Positions 11,322-21,146 are shown, counted from the first letter of the stretch. The stretch: 53,805 nt of DNA from an uncultured Pelagibacteraceae bacterium (GCA_902597575.1 CACJYF010000005.1:1-53805); one strand, 5' to 3'. Made by a program: numbers and translations. The notes: generated by a model from the letters alone, not told the origin.

Positions 11322-11341
11322 GAATCTCGGAGTATTTGATT

Positions 11342-13270
11342 ATGAGTAAAATTATAGGAATTGACCTTGGTACAACTAATTCATGTGTTGCGATCATGGA
11401 AGGTAGCCAAGCTAAAGTTTTAGAGAATGCAGAAGGAGCAAGAACAACACCATCTGTTGTAGCTTTTACTGACGAAAGTGAAAAATTAATTGGTCAACCG
11501 GCAAAAAGACAAGCTGTAACTAACCCTGAAAATACAATATTTGCTGTTAAAAGACTAATTGGAAGAAATTTTGAAGATCCAACTGTAAAAAAGGATGTTG
11601 AGACTGCACCATTTAAAATTATTAATTCTGAAAAGGGTGATGCATGGATAGAAGCAAAAGGGCAGAAATATTCCCCATCACAGATATCTGCGTTTATTTT
11701 GCAAAAGATGAAAGAAACTGCTGAAAAATATTTAGGCCAAGCAGTTACTAAAGCTGTCATAACGGTTCCAGCTTATTTCAATGATGCACAAAGACAAGCT
11801 ACGAAAGATGCAGGTAAAATTGCAGGTTTGGAAGTTTTAAGAATCATTAATGAACCAACTGCTGCATCACTAGCTTACGGCTTAGACAAAAAACAAAATA
11901 AAAAAATTGCTGTATATGATCTTGGTGGCGGAACATTTGATGTTTCAATACTTGAACTAGGAGATGGTGTCTTTGAGGTAAAATCTACAAACGGTGATAC
12001 TTTTTTAGGTGGAGAGGATTTTGATAATACAATTGTAGAATATTTAATTAATGAATTTAAAAAAGATAATGGGATTGATCTTAAATCAGATAAACTTGCT
12101 TTACAAAGACTAAAGGAAGCTGCTGAAAAAGCAAAAATTGAGCTTTCATCTGCAGAACAAACCGACATAAACTTGCCTTTTATAACAGCAGATAAAACTG
12201 GGCCGAAACATATTAACCTTAAGATGACAAGAGCAAAGCTAGAGGCTTTAGTTGAGGATTTAATTTCTAAAACAATGCCTCCATGCAAAACAGCTTTAAA
12301 GGACGCGGGTATATCTGCCAATGAAATTGACGAAGTTGTTATGGTCGGTGGTATGACTAGGATGCCCAAAGTAATTGAGGAAGTTAAAAACTTTTTTGGA
12401 AAGGATCCAAATAAGAGTGTAAATCCTGACGAGGTAGTTGCTATGGGTGCCGCTATACAAGCTGGCGTATTACAAGGTGATGTTAAAGATGTTCTTTTAT
12501 TAGATGTGACGCCACTGTCATTGGGTATTGAAACATTAGGTGGAGTTTCTACAAAATTGATAGATAAAAATACTACAATTCCAACAAAGAAAAGTCAGGT
12601 TTTTTCAACTGCTGAAGATAACCAGCCAGCTGTTTCTATAAGAGTTCTTCAAGGTGAAAGAGAGATGGCGACAGATAATAAATTACTTGGAAATTTTGAA
12701 TTAGTTGGTATCGCTCCAGCTCCAAGAGGTATGCCTCAAATTGAGGTTACATTTGATATCGATGCTAATGGAATTGTGAACGTTTCTGCAAAAGACAAAG
12801 GTACTGGAAAAGAGCAAAAGATCCAAATTCAAGCTTCAGGAGGATTAAGTGAAGCAGAAATAGAAAAAATGGTTAAAGAAGCTGAAGCAAATAAAGAGGC
12901 TGATAAAAAGAAAAGAGAGTCAGTAGATGTAAGAAATCAGGCTGACACTTTAATTCACTCTACAGATAAAAATTTAAAAGAGCATGGCTCAAAAATATCT
13001 GATGCTGACAAAAAAGCTATAGAGGACTCCTCAGCAACTCTCAAAGAATCTTTAAAAGGTGATAATACAGAAGAAATCAAGAAAAAAACTGAAGCTTTAG
13101 TTCAGGCTTCGATGAAGCTTGGGGAAGCTATCTATAAGTCACAACAAAATGCTAAACCAGACTCTAACAAAGACGATGGTAAAGATGATGATAAAGGAAA
13201 AAAAGACGATAATGTTGTTGATGCGGATTTTGAAGAAGTAAAAGACGAGAATAAAGAAAAAAGCGCTTAA
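11342..13270 (+). CDS. dnaK: molecular chaperone DnaK (HSP70)
   Basis: '[21 protein letters not shown]', '[16 protein letters not shown]'. ATG at 11342 preferred; GGAG at 11329-11332 as SD. Confidence 0.97.
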   Translation: MSKIIGIDLGTTNSCVAIMEGSQAKVLENAEGARTTPSVVAFTDESEKLIGQPAKRQAVTNPENTIFAVKRLIGRNFEDPTVKKDVETAPFKIINSEKGDAWIEAKGQKYSPSQISAFILQKMKETAEKYLGQAVTKAVITVPAYFNDAQRQATKDAGKIAGLEVLRIINEPTAASLAYGLDKKQNKKIAVYDLGGGTFDVSILELGDGVFEVKSTNGDTFLGGEDFDNTIVEYLINEFKKDNGIDLKSDKLALQRLKEAAEKAKIELSSAEQTDINLPFITADKTGPKHINLKMTRAKLEALVEDLISKTMPPCKTALKDAGISANEIDEVVMVGGMTRMPKVIEEVKNFFGKDPNKSVNPDEVVAMGAAIQAGVLQGDVKDVLLLDVTPLSLGIETLGGVSTKLIDKNTTIPTKKSQVFSTAEDNQPAVSIRVLQGEREMATDNKLLGNFELVGIAPAPRGMPQIEVTFDIDANGIVNVSAKDKGTGKEQKIQIQASGGLSEAEIEKMVKEAEANKEADKKKRESVDVRNQADTLIHSTDKNLKEHGSKISDADKKAIEDSSATLKESLKGDNTEEIKKKTEALVQASMKLGEAIYKSQQNAKPDSNKDDGKDDDKGKKDDNVVDADFEEVKDENKEKSA

Positions 13271-13297
13271 CTGACATCTATTTGTCCAAGTTAATAA

Positions 13298-14431
13298 ATG
13301 GCTAAAAGAGATTATTATGATGTCCTGGGCGTTAATAAAAATGCTTCACCTGAAGAATTAAAATCTGCTTACAGAAAACTTGCTGTAAAATATCATCCTG
13401 ACAAAAATCCTGGGGACAAGACCGCTGAAGATAAGTTTAAGGAAGCTAGTGAAGCTTATGGCGTTTTGTCAGATAAATCAAAAAAAGAAAATTATGACAA
13501 CTTCGGTCATGCTGCTTTTGAGAATGGTGGTGGAGGAAAAGGTGGCTTTGGTGGCTTTGGAGGTTTTAGTGGCGCTGACTTTTCAGATATATTTGAAGAT
13601 TTCTTTGGTGATTTTGGTGGTGGAAGAAGAAGATCAAGGAGCAGCTCAAATAATAGAGGTTCAGATTTAAGATATGATTTATCTATAACTCTTGAGGAGG
13701 CTTATACTGGTAAGAAACAAAATATTCAATTTTCATCATCTGAAAAATGTAATTCTTGTAAAGGCAGCGGGTCTAAAGCAGGATCCAGTCCTGATAGATG
13801 TACTTATTGTGGAGGAAATGGCCGTGTTAGGACAAATCAGGGATTTTTTACTGTTCAACAAACATGCCCTCAATGTGCAGGAAGTGGTGAGGAGATAACT
13901 AATCCATGTGGTGATTGTAATGGGCAGGGAAATAAACAAACCTCAAAAAAATTGTCTGTGACAATTCCTAAGGGTGTCGATGATGGCACAAGAATAAGAC
14001 TTGCTGGTAAGGGTGAGGCAGGAACAAGAGGTGGAGCTACTGGTGACTTATATATATTTGTTAATATTAAATCTCATGAGCTCTTTAAAAGATCTGAAGT
14101 TAATTTATTTTTTGAATTCCCAATTTCTATTGCTGATGCTGCTCTTGGTACAACAATTGAGATACCAACAATTGATGGAAAAAAAGCTAAAATAAAAATA
14201 CCAGATGGAACGCAAAGTGGTAAACAATTTAGGTTAAAAGGTAAAGGAATGCCTTTCATGCGGAGAGGAGATTTTGGTGATCTTTATGTGCAAGTTAAAA
14301 CAGAAGTTCCTGTTTCTCTCAATAAAGAACAAAAAGAATTATTAGAAAAATTTAGAAAAATTGAAAATGAAAGGTCAAATCCAAGTATCAAAAAATTTTT
14401 TCAAAAGGCTAAAGATTTTTGGAAAAATTAA
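13298..14431 (+). CDS. dnaJ: chaperone DnaJ
   Basis: J domain with HPD ('YHPDKNPGD'), G/F region, four CxxCxGxG repeats. Confidence 0.97.
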   Translation: MAKRDYYDVLGVNKNASPEELKSAYRKLAVKYHPDKNPGDKTAEDKFKEASEAYGVLSDKSKKENYDNFGHAAFENGGGGKGGFGGFGGFSGADFSDIFEDFFGDFGGGRRRSRSSSNNRGSDLRYDLSITLEEAYTGKKQNIQFSSSEKCNSCKGSGSKAGSSPDRCTYCGGNGRVRTNQGFFTVQQTCPQCAGSGEEITNPCGDCNGQGNKQTSKKLSVTIPKGVDDGTRIRLAGKGEAGTRGGATGDLYIFVNIKSHELFKRSEVNLFFEFPISIADAALGTTIEIPTIDGKKAKIKIPDGTQSGKQFRLKGKGMPFMRRGDFGDLYVQVKTEVPVSLNKEQKELLEKFRKIENERSNPSIKKFFQKAKDFWKN

Positions 14432-14433
14432 AA

Positions 14434-14604
14434 ATGGGTCTAGAAGAAATTATTCCAGCAATTGCTTTAATCGCCATATTAATATTAGTCTTACCAGAAT
14501 TTATGAGCACTAATTTAAAAAAAAATCTATTTTTTAAAAACCTATTTATTTGGGGTATTATTGTTTTATTACTTATGGTAGTTCTATATTTTATTTTCAA
14601 ATGA
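14434..14604 (+). CDS. small hydrophobic protein with two predicted TM helices (56 aa)
   Basis: ATG at 14434; MGLEEIIPAIALIAILILVLPEFMSTNLKKNLFFKNLFIWGIIVLLLMVVLYFIFK; fits between dnaJ and dapB, overlapping dapB start by 4 nt. Confidence 0.65.
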   Translation: MGLEEIIPAIALIAILILVLPEFMSTNLKKNLFFKNLFIWGIIVLLLMVVLYFIFK

Positions 14605-15377
14605 AAAAAATTAACTTAGCTGTTACCGGATGTTTAGGAAGAATGGGCCGACAGATAATTAAATCTGTTAAGTTTGATAAAAATTTTAAATTAGTAACCG
14701 TGACAGAAAGCAAAAAAACAAATAAAAAAATCCAAGGCTTAAAAATTTCTAAAAATAATTTAGATGTATTTAAGAAAACTAATCTTGTTATAGATTTTAC
14801 AATTCCAAAATGTACTATGGACATATTAAAAATTGCAGTAAAGTTAAAAAAAAGAGTGGTTATAGGAACTACAGGGTTTACTAAAAAAGAAGAAAATTTA
14901 ATCAAGAAATACTCAAAAAAAATACCAATTTTAAAAGCAGGAAATATGAGCTTGGGTATCAACTTACTTATGTACTTAACAGAAATAACCTCAAAATCTT
15001 TAAATAATTCATTCTTAAGCAAAATATTTGAGGTACACCATAAACATAAAAAAGATTATCCATCTGGAACTGCTCTGATGCTTGGAAAAGGTATAGCAAC
15101 CGGAAAAAATAAAAACTTATACAATTTAATTGGAAAAAAATATTTAAATAGAAAAACCTTTCCCTACGGTAAAAAAATTAATTTTAACTCAATAAGAAAG
15201 GGTGAAATTATTGGTGAACATGAAGTAAAATTTTCAAGTGGAAAAGAGATAATAACACTTAATCACGAGGCTTTTGACAGAGCGTTATATTCTGAGGGTG
15301 CATTATCTGCAGGTAAATGGTTAATGACAAAAAAACCAGGTCTTTACTCAATGCGAGATCTTATGAATTTCAGATAA
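14601..15377 (+). CDS. dapB: 4-hydroxy-tetrahydrodipicolinate reductase
   Basis: 'INLAVTGCLGRMGRQIIK', 'VIGTTGFT', 'EVHHKHKKDYPSGTAL'. ATG at 14601. Confidence 0.94.
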   Translation: MKKINLAVTGCLGRMGRQIIKSVKFDKNFKLVTVTESKKTNKKIQGLKISKNNLDVFKKTNLVIDFTIPKCTMDILKIAVKLKKRVVIGTTGFTKKEENLIKKYSKKIPILKAGNMSLGINLLMYLTEITSKSLNNSFLSKIFEVHHKHKKDYPSGTALMLGKGIATGKNKNLYNLIGKKYLNRKTFPYGKKINFNSIRKGEIIGEHEVKFSSGKEIITLNHEAFDRALYSEGALSAGKWLMTKKPGLYSMRDLMNFR

Positions 15378-16030
15378 TGACCGAAGTTCAAAGGGCGAAA
15401 ATTATATTAAAGCATCTTAACAAAACTTATCCAAAAATAAAAGTCCCTCTAAAAAGTCGAAATGTTTTTACTTTATTAATCTCTGTTTTGTTGTCTGCTC
15501 AATGCACTGACGTAAATGTAAATAATGTTACAAAAAATATTTACCCAAAATATTATAAACCTCGTCATTTTTTAAAATTAGGAAGAAAAAAAATTGAAAA
15601 ACTTATTAAAAAAATTGGAATTTTCAGAGTAAAAGCAAAGAGTATCTATAATCTTTGCGGCATATTAGAAAAGAACTACAATGGAAAAGTACCAAAAACA
15701 TTTGAAGAATTGGAACAGTTACCTGGTGTAGGCCATAAAACTGCTAGTGTGGTTATGTCACAAGGATTCGGTCATCCCGCATTTCCAGTTGATACTCACA
15801 TTCATAGATTAGCTCAAAGGTGGGGACTTACTAATGGTAAAAATGTTATTCAAACTGAGAAAGATTTAAAAAGATTATTTCCAAAAAGATACTGGAACAA
15901 GCTTCACCTACAAATTATTTATTACGGTAGGGAGTATTGTAAAGCGAGAGATTGTTATGGAATAACTTGTAAAATATGTACTAGTTGTTATCCTCACAGA
16001 AAAAAACCAATCAGAACAAAAAAACCATAA
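15377..16030 (+). CDS. nth: endonuclease III
   Basis: 'LLSAQCTDVNVN', 'LPGVGHKTASVV', 'VDTHIHRLAQRWGL', C-terminal 4Fe-4S cysteines. ATG at 15377 overlaps dapB stop. Confidence 0.94.
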   Translation: MTEVQRAKIILKHLNKTYPKIKVPLKSRNVFTLLISVLLSAQCTDVNVNNVTKNIYPKYYKPRHFLKLGRKKIEKLIKKIGIFRVKAKSIYNLCGILEKNYNGKVPKTFEELEQLPGVGHKTASVVMSQGFGHPAFPVDTHIHRLAQRWGLTNGKNVIQTEKDLKRLFPKRYWNKLHLQIIYYGREYCKARDCYGITCKICTSCYPHRKKPIRTKKP

Positions 16031-16960
16031 ATGAAAATTTTAGGCATAGGAAATGCAATAGTTGATGTGATATGCAAAGTTGATGATGAATTTATAAAAA
16101 CAAATAATCTTACAAAAGGTCTGATGAAACTTATATTTGATCAGGGTGAGTTCTCAAACTTATTATCAAATTTAAAAATTGAAAAAACAATTTCAGGTGG
16201 TTCCGTTGCAAATTCAATAGTTGGTTTGTCACAATTGGGAGATAAAGTTGGATTTATTGGTAAAATATCTGATGATGATTTTGGTATCAAATATGAAGAA
16301 GGTTTAAAAAACGAAAACGTAAATTTTTTTTATACAAAGAAAAAAGAAATTCTTCCTACTGGAACTTGTTTAATTTTAATTACGCCCGACTCGGAAAGAA
16401 CAATGTGTACTTTTTTAGGAACTGCAGGAAAAATAAGCAAAAATGATCTTGATGCTAATGTCATTAAAAAAAGTGATTTGGTTTTTTTAGAAGGATATTT
16501 GTGGGATGAGGGAGATCCAAAAGAAGCATTTGAAAAAGCTATTAATTTATCAAAGAAAACTGCAATGTCTTTATCAGATAAATTCTGTGTAGATAGGCAC
16601 AAACCTAATTTTTTAAATCTTGTGAAAGATAAATTAGATTTAGTTTTTGCAAATGAGGGGGAAATAACATCACTGATTGATGCAAAAAACTTTGATGAAG
16701 TTGTTTCTTTTGGTAGAGAGATAAAAAAACATTTAGTAATAACCAGAGGTGAAAAGGGTGCCATCTCAATTTACAAAGATGAAATAAAGGAAATTGATGC
16801 AAAAAAAGATCTCAAAGTTATAGATCTAACAGGAGCAGGTGATTTGTTTGCATCAGGATATTTACACGGATTAATAAATAATTTTTCTCAAAAAGAATGT
16901 CTTATTAAAGCAACAGAAATGTCCTCTAAAATAATTCAACAAATCGGGGCAAGATTTTAG
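16031..16960 (+). CDS. PfkB-family carbohydrate/adenosine kinase
   Basis: 'GIGNAIVDVICKVDD', 'GGSVANSIVGLSQLG', 'VIDLTGAGDLFASGYLHG'. Confidence 0.87.
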   Translation: MKILGIGNAIVDVICKVDDEFIKTNNLTKGLMKLIFDQGEFSNLLSNLKIEKTISGGSVANSIVGLSQLGDKVGFIGKISDDDFGIKYEEGLKNENVNFFYTKKKEILPTGTCLILITPDSERTMCTFLGTAGKISKNDLDANVIKKSDLVFLEGYLWDEGDPKEAFEKAINLSKKTAMSLSDKFCVDRHKPNFLNLVKDKLDLVFANEGEITSLIDAKNFDEVVSFGREIKKHLVITRGEKGAISIYKDEIKEIDAKKDLKVIDLTGAGDLFASGYLHGLINNFSQKECLIKATEMSSKIIQQIGARF

Positions 16961-17079
16961 CCTTTCTTAATTCTTTTAAAACTTCCTTTCCCTTTTTTTG
17001 GTTTGACTATTCTGGGTTTAAATTTTTTAGTAAAAAGTTCTTTAGCGAATTTATTTTTTTTCTGAAATTTCGTAACCAT
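16957..17079 (-). CDS. arfA: ArfA-like alternative ribosome-rescue factor (40 aa)
   Basis: Hand-translated: MVTKFQKKNKFAKELFTKKFKPRIVKPKKGKGSFKRIKKG*. Core 'F..RV.K.KKGKGSY.RK' matches E. coli ArfA '[21 protein letters not shown]'. Too short for the supplied ORF track. Confidence 0.75.
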   Translation of the reverse strand: MVTKFQKKNKFAKELFTKKFKPRIVKPKKGKGSFKRIKKG

Positions 17080-17620
17080 TTTTTTTACTAATAATTAAAT
17101 TTTCATCAAAAAACTTTTCTTTAATCTTTTTTCTCAACCTATGAATATGTGTTTCAACTGTGTGAGTTTCCAACTTTGATTGGTATCCCCAAACCTTTTC
17201 TTGCAATTCATTAATTTTAATTGGTTTTTTGCTCTGTGTTAAATATAAAATCATGTTTATTTCTTTTTCAGTAAGCTTTAATTTTTGATTATTTAGAATC
17301 ATTTCTCTAGAATTTGTGTTAATAGTATATTTGCTAACATTTATATTAGATTGTTCGTTAAAATTTTTTTTCAAAAACTCAATATTAATTGTTTCTGAAA
17401 GTTTTGAAAATTTTATTGGGAAATTTTCTACCAGAATTACATTAGATAACTTAAGATCTTTAATAGATAAAATGAGATAATCTTTATAATTTTTAAAATT
17501 AATGGAAGATATTTCGTTTTTGGTTAAATTTATGACTTTAAAATTTAAATTATCTTCGATTTCTGAAAATATATCAAAAAGTGACTTAGATTCATAAATA
17601 AACAAAATTTGATTATTCAT
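17051..17620 (-). CDS. OmpR-type winged-helix regulator with degenerate receiver-like N-terminus
   Basis: C-terminus 'LKLTEKEINMILYL...VWGYQSKLETHTVETHIHRLRKKI...ISKKNGYEI' is a trans_reg_C domain. Start set to MNNQILFIYES at 17620. Confidence 0.8.
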   Translation of the reverse strand: MNNQILFIYESKSLFDIFSEIEDNLNFKVINLTKNEISSINFKNYKDYLILSIKDLKLSNVILVENFPIKFSKLSETINIEFLKKNFNEQSNINVSKYTINTNSREMILNNQKLKLTEKEINMILYLTQSKKPIKINELQEKVWGYQSKLETHTVETHIHRLRKKIKEKFFDENLIISKKNGYEISEKK

Positions 17621-17633
17621 ATATAAATAGAAT

Positions 17634-18128
17634 ATGACAATTATTTTAAAAAACAAACATTCTCTTGAAGTTGATGACTTTAAATTCAAATGTTGTGTTG
17701 GAAAAAATGGGATAAGTAAAGAAAAAATTGAAGGTGATAATAAAACTCCCAAAGGTAATTTTAAATTGGAAAAGTTGTATTACAGAAGCGATAGATTAAA
17801 TAAGCCTTTTACAAAATTAAAGTGTGTAAAAATCAATAAGAGCATGGGTTGGTGTAATAACATAAAGGATAACGCCAATTATAACAAATTGGTCAATACT
17901 AAAAAAAAAACAAAACACGAAAAACTTTATAGAAAAGATTTTAAATATGATTTGTTAATTCCCATAAAATATAATTGGGAAGGAGAAAAATTAGGAAAAG
18001 GCAGTTGTATTTTTTTACACCTAACTAAAAATTACAAACCAACAGCAGGTTGCATTGCGTTATGCAAAAAAGACTTCTTAATTATGTTAAAGCTAATAAA
18101 TACAAAAACAAAAATTAAAATCTATTAG
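17634..18128 (+). CDS. YkuD-type L,D-transpeptidase domain protein
   Basis: 'GDNKTPKGNFKLEKLYYR', 'MGWCNN', 'CIFLHLTKNYKPTAGCIAL' with catalytic-type Cys. Confidence 0.82.
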   Translation: MTIILKNKHSLEVDDFKFKCCVGKNGISKEKIEGDNKTPKGNFKLEKLYYRSDRLNKPFTKLKCVKINKSMGWCNNIKDNANYNKLVNTKKKTKHEKLYRKDFKYDLLIPIKYNWEGEKLGKGSCIFLHLTKNYKPTAGCIALCKKDFLIMLKLINTKTKIKIY

Positions 18129-18784
18129 GCTCTTTCACCAAAAATTGCAGAACCTATTCTTAAATATGTTGAGTTATATTCAACTGCTTTTAGGTAATCT
18201 GATGACATACCCATACTTAATTCTTTTAAACTTAAATTTTTATTAAGATTGTTTAACTCTTGAAAAAAAGGATTTGGGTCAGAATTATATGGTGGAATAC
18301 ACATCAAGCCCACAATATCTAATTCTAGCTCCTTACAATAATGATAAAGATCATCTAAATCATTTTTTAATATGCCAGATTTTTGTTCTTCATTTCCTAT
18401 GTTAACTTGTATAAATAATTTAACTTTTTTATCTTGATTTGATTGTTCATCATAAATTTTTTTTGCAAGCTTTTTACTATCCACAGAATGAATAAAATCA
18501 AAAAGTTTTATTGCTAACTTTACTTTGTTTGTTTGAAGTTTGCCTAATAAATGAAGTTTTAATTCAGGCTTTTCTGATTTAATTTGTGTCCATTTATCTA
18601 AAGCTTCTTGAACTTTGTTTTCACCATAATCATAATGACCATGATTTATTAATGGCATAATTTTATCTAATGAAAAGGTTTTGGATACAGCGATAATCTT
18701 AGACGCTTCTGATTTTTTTAGATTTGCCTCTTTAGATTTTACAAGTTTTTCTATATGTATTAATTTTTGAACAGAGTCATGCAT
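18125..18784 (-). CDS. YggS-family PLP homeostasis protein
   Basis: 'IIAVSKTFSLDKIMPLINHGHYDYGENKVQEAL', 'LHLLGKLQTNK', 'GLMCIPP', 'LSMGMSSDYLKAVEYNSTYLRIGSAIFG'. ATG at 18784. Confidence 0.93.
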   Translation of the reverse strand: MHDSVQKLIHIEKLVKSKEANLKKSEASKIIAVSKTFSLDKIMPLINHGHYDYGENKVQEALDKWTQIKSEKPELKLHLLGKLQTNKVKLAIKLFDFIHSVDSKKLAKKIYDEQSNQDKKVKLFIQVNIGNEEQKSGILKNDLDDLYHYCKELELDIVGLMCIPPYNSDPNPFFQELNNLNKNLSLKELSMGMSSDYLKAVEYNSTYLRIGSAIFGERA

Positions 18785-19336
18785 AAGATAAATTATCAAA
18801 AATATTACTTTATAAGCGAATACGATACAAATCTAATAAAACAACAAGACAAAAAAACCAATATAATTTTTAGAAATTATAATAACAACCTAGACACCAC
18901 AAAATTGAAGATTTTAAGCAATTTATGTAAAAAAAAAGGATGTAATTTCTTTTTGTCAAATAATATTAAATTAGCAATAAAGTTGAAATTAGATGGCGTT
19001 TATTTACCGTCATTTAATAAAAGTTTTAATCATTTAGCTTATAGTTTAAAAAAAAAGTTTATTATTTTAGGGTCAGCACATTCACTTCAGGAATTAAATA
19101 TCAAAAAACTTCAAGCAGTAGAATTTTTCTTTATTTCATCATTATTCAAAAAAAATAAAAATTATCTAGGAATTTATAAATTTAAGTTTTTTGAAAATTT
19201 TACAAAAAAAAAACTTGTTGCCTTAGGGGGTATAAACGAAAAAAATATAAAAAAATTAGGCCTATTAGATATTTATGGTTATGCAGGAATATCTTTTTTC
19301 CAAAAAAAAAGGCCCCTTAAAAAAGGGGCCCTTTAA
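18779..19336 (+). CDS. ThiE/TenI-like protein (divergent thiamine phosphate synthase family)
   Basis: 'YFISEYD', 'LKLDGVYLPS', 'ILGSAHSLQEL', 'FFFISSLFKKNKNYLGIYKF', 'VALGGINEKNI' follow the ThiE/TenI barrel pattern. ATG at 18779. Confidence 0.68.
   Translation: MHKINYQKYYFISEYDTNLIKQQDKKTNIIFRNYNNNLDTTKLKILSNLCKKKGCNFFLSNNIKLAIKLKLDGVYLPSFNKSFNHLAYSLKKKFIILGSAHSLQELNIKKLQAVEFFFISSLFKKNKNYLGIYKFKFFENFTKKKLVALGGINEKNIKKLGLLDIYGYAGISFFQKKRPLKKGAL
19311..19330. terminator. bidirectional intrinsic terminator between thiE-like gene and porin
   Basis: GGCCCCTT-AAAA-AAGGGGCC perfect 8-bp stem, flanked by A9 on the left (U-tract for the minus strand) and CTTTAATTTTT on the right (U-rich for the plus strand). 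Confidence 0.85.
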
Positions 19337-19355
19337 TTTTTAGCTTCTAATTATA

Positions 19356-20345
19356 TTAGAATGCAAATGTAAGAGCGAACTCATACGACTCTTTATCGTT
19401 TGTAGCAGCTGTGCTTCCACCAACGTTGTCGTTTGTGTTCATGTGACCAGCAATAGTCATACCACCCATTGTGTATGATGCTGAGAAACCTGAATCATGT
19501 TGCTCTGATGAAGATGAACCAGCAGTTGATGTATCGTCATCGTAGTCTCTTTCACCGTAAGCGATAGTCATATTTTCGTTTACAGCATATGAGATACCCC
19601 AGCTAGTAGATTCATCGTTATCTGCAGCTACACTTGAATCAGCTTCATGTGTTTGGTAACCTAAAGTGAAACCACCAACAGCATATTTAACGAAGAATGT
19701 TTCGTTATCAATTGATGTTGAAGTAGTATCCTCTAACTCTGCAGTAGCATAACCAACTGTCAAACCTTCAACCATTTCTGGTGAAACTTGAATACCAAAG
19801 TCAGTGTACTGACCTAAGTCGTAGTTTTGGTTTGTTGCAGCAGTTGTTTCATGGTCAACTTGGTGAGCCATTTTAAACATAACACCATTGAATGAAGGTG
19901 AATCATAAGTTAACAAGTTGTTACCTGATCTACCATCTATTCTGCTGTCAGCACCTGATGTCGTATCCCATACTTCTTCGTAAGCATTTGGAGTTACGTC
20001 ATCCCACTGACCCATTACTGAAGAACCACCATGTCCGTGGAACGTCACAGTACCTAGAGCGTCTGTTCCGAATGATACACTTCTATCATCCATACCATCA
20101 CCTGTTGCAGGGTTGTCGTTATCAAGTTCCATTTTTGCTGAAACTGTAATACCACCTTCTGTTTCACCTGATGCAGAAAAAACTACACTGTCAAACTGAT
20201 AAGGACCAGTTGGTGCGTTTTCATCTGTTGTCGATGCGAAAGCGAAACCAGTTGAAACTGAAACACTTCCTTCAGCTGCGTGTACAGCTGTCATCGCTAG
20301 TGAACCAGCTAATGCTGATACACCGATTTTTGTTAATTTGTTCAT
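19356..20345 (-). CDS. porin (gram-negative porin family, outer-membrane beta-barrel)
   Basis: Signal peptide 'MNKLTKIGVSALAGSLAMTAVHA', alternating beta-strand pattern, C-terminal 'YEFALTFAF' ending in Phe; strong SD AAAGGAGT upstream. Confidence 0.83.
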   Translation of the reverse strand: MNKLTKIGVSALAGSLAMTAVHAAEGSVSVSTGFAFASTTDENAPTGPYQFDSVVFSASGETEGGITVSAKMELDNDNPATGDGMDDRSVSFGTDALGTVTFHGHGGSSVMGQWDDVTPNAYEEVWDTTSGADSRIDGRSGNNLLTYDSPSFNGVMFKMAHQVDHETTAATNQNYDLGQYTDFGIQVSPEMVEGLTVGYATAELEDTTSTSIDNETFFVKYAVGGFTLGYQTHEADSSVAADNDESTSWGISYAVNENMTIAYGERDYDDDTSTAGSSSSEQHDSGFSASYTMGGMTIAGHMNTNDNVGGSTAATNDKESYEFALTFAF

Positions 20346-20363
20346 ATTAATTACTCCTTTAAT

Positions 20364-20379
20364 TGTTTAATATTAAACA
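20364..20379. repeat. 16-bp perfect palindrome in porin 5' leader
   Basis: TGTTTAATATTAAACA is a perfect inverted repeat just upstream of the porin SD. Confidence 0.6.
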
Positions 20380-20541
20380 GGAAACATTTATCAAAAAGAG
20401 CCCAGTTTTTGCTAAATATACAATATTTTTCTCTATAAAATTAATAAGTGTGATAATTTTACAACACAATTTTCGTTTATTTTAATATGTTTTTTGTGTT
20501 ATTTGATTATGTTAAAAATCACATCCTAAATAAGCTTATTT

Positions 20542-21129
20542 ATGAAAAATTATATGTTTTCGCGGAAATTTAGCCTACTAACCTTTTTTATGATTGTTTT
20601 AATCTCTTTAAACAGTTGTGGAAACAATTTTTTTAGAGGGGCTGATGCAAGAAAAGTTCCTCCAGATCCTCGCGAAAGAGTAAAAAAGAATTTGGAAGAG
20701 GGAAAAGGTTTTAGAGTCAATGACGTAATTAAAAAAAGAGCTGGTATAGGTGGTGGAAATTTTGAATTTGCAAGTTCGAATGAATTATGGAGAGCATCAT
20801 TAGATATCATAGAATTTATGCCATTAACATCTGCTAATTACAGTGGTGGAATAATTATCACAGACTGGTACACAAGCAATACTAATCCAAATGAAACCAT
20901 TAAAATTACCATTAGATTTTTAAGTAATGAAATAAGATCTGATGCTGTAGACATTAATGTCTTCTATAAAAAATGTGAAGCAGACTATAAATGTGTTGTT
21001 CAAAAAGATAATAAAAATATTGAAGCTGAATTAAGAAGAGAAATTTTAAAAAGAGCAACCATATACCAAAAACAAACCAAAGCTAAAGATAAATCCTATT
21101 ATCCAGGTGTTAAGATGGGTAACGATTAA
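20542..21129 (+). CDS. DUF3576-like lipoprotein
   Basis: Lipobox-like 'SLNSCG' then '[24 protein letters not shown]' and '[34 protein letters not shown]'. Confidence 0.72.
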   Translation: MKNYMFSRKFSLLTFFMIVLISLNSCGNNFFRGADARKVPPDPRERVKKNLEEGKGFRVNDVIKKRAGIGGGNFEFASSNELWRASLDIIEFMPLTSANYSGGIIITDWYTSNTNPNETIKITIRFLSNEIRSDAVDINVFYKKCEADYKCVVQKDNKNIEAELRREILKRATIYQKQTKAKDKSYYPGVKMGND

Positions 21130-21146
21130 TTTTAGATTTCCTTCTA

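Noticed and set aside
11875-12369. 164-aa minus-strand ORF
   Set aside because: Antisense to dnaK; no recognisable motif.
13449-13898. Plus-strand ORFs overlapping dnaJ in another frame
   Set aside because: dnaJ frame has unambiguous domain content; these are out-of-frame shadows of Gly-rich sequence.
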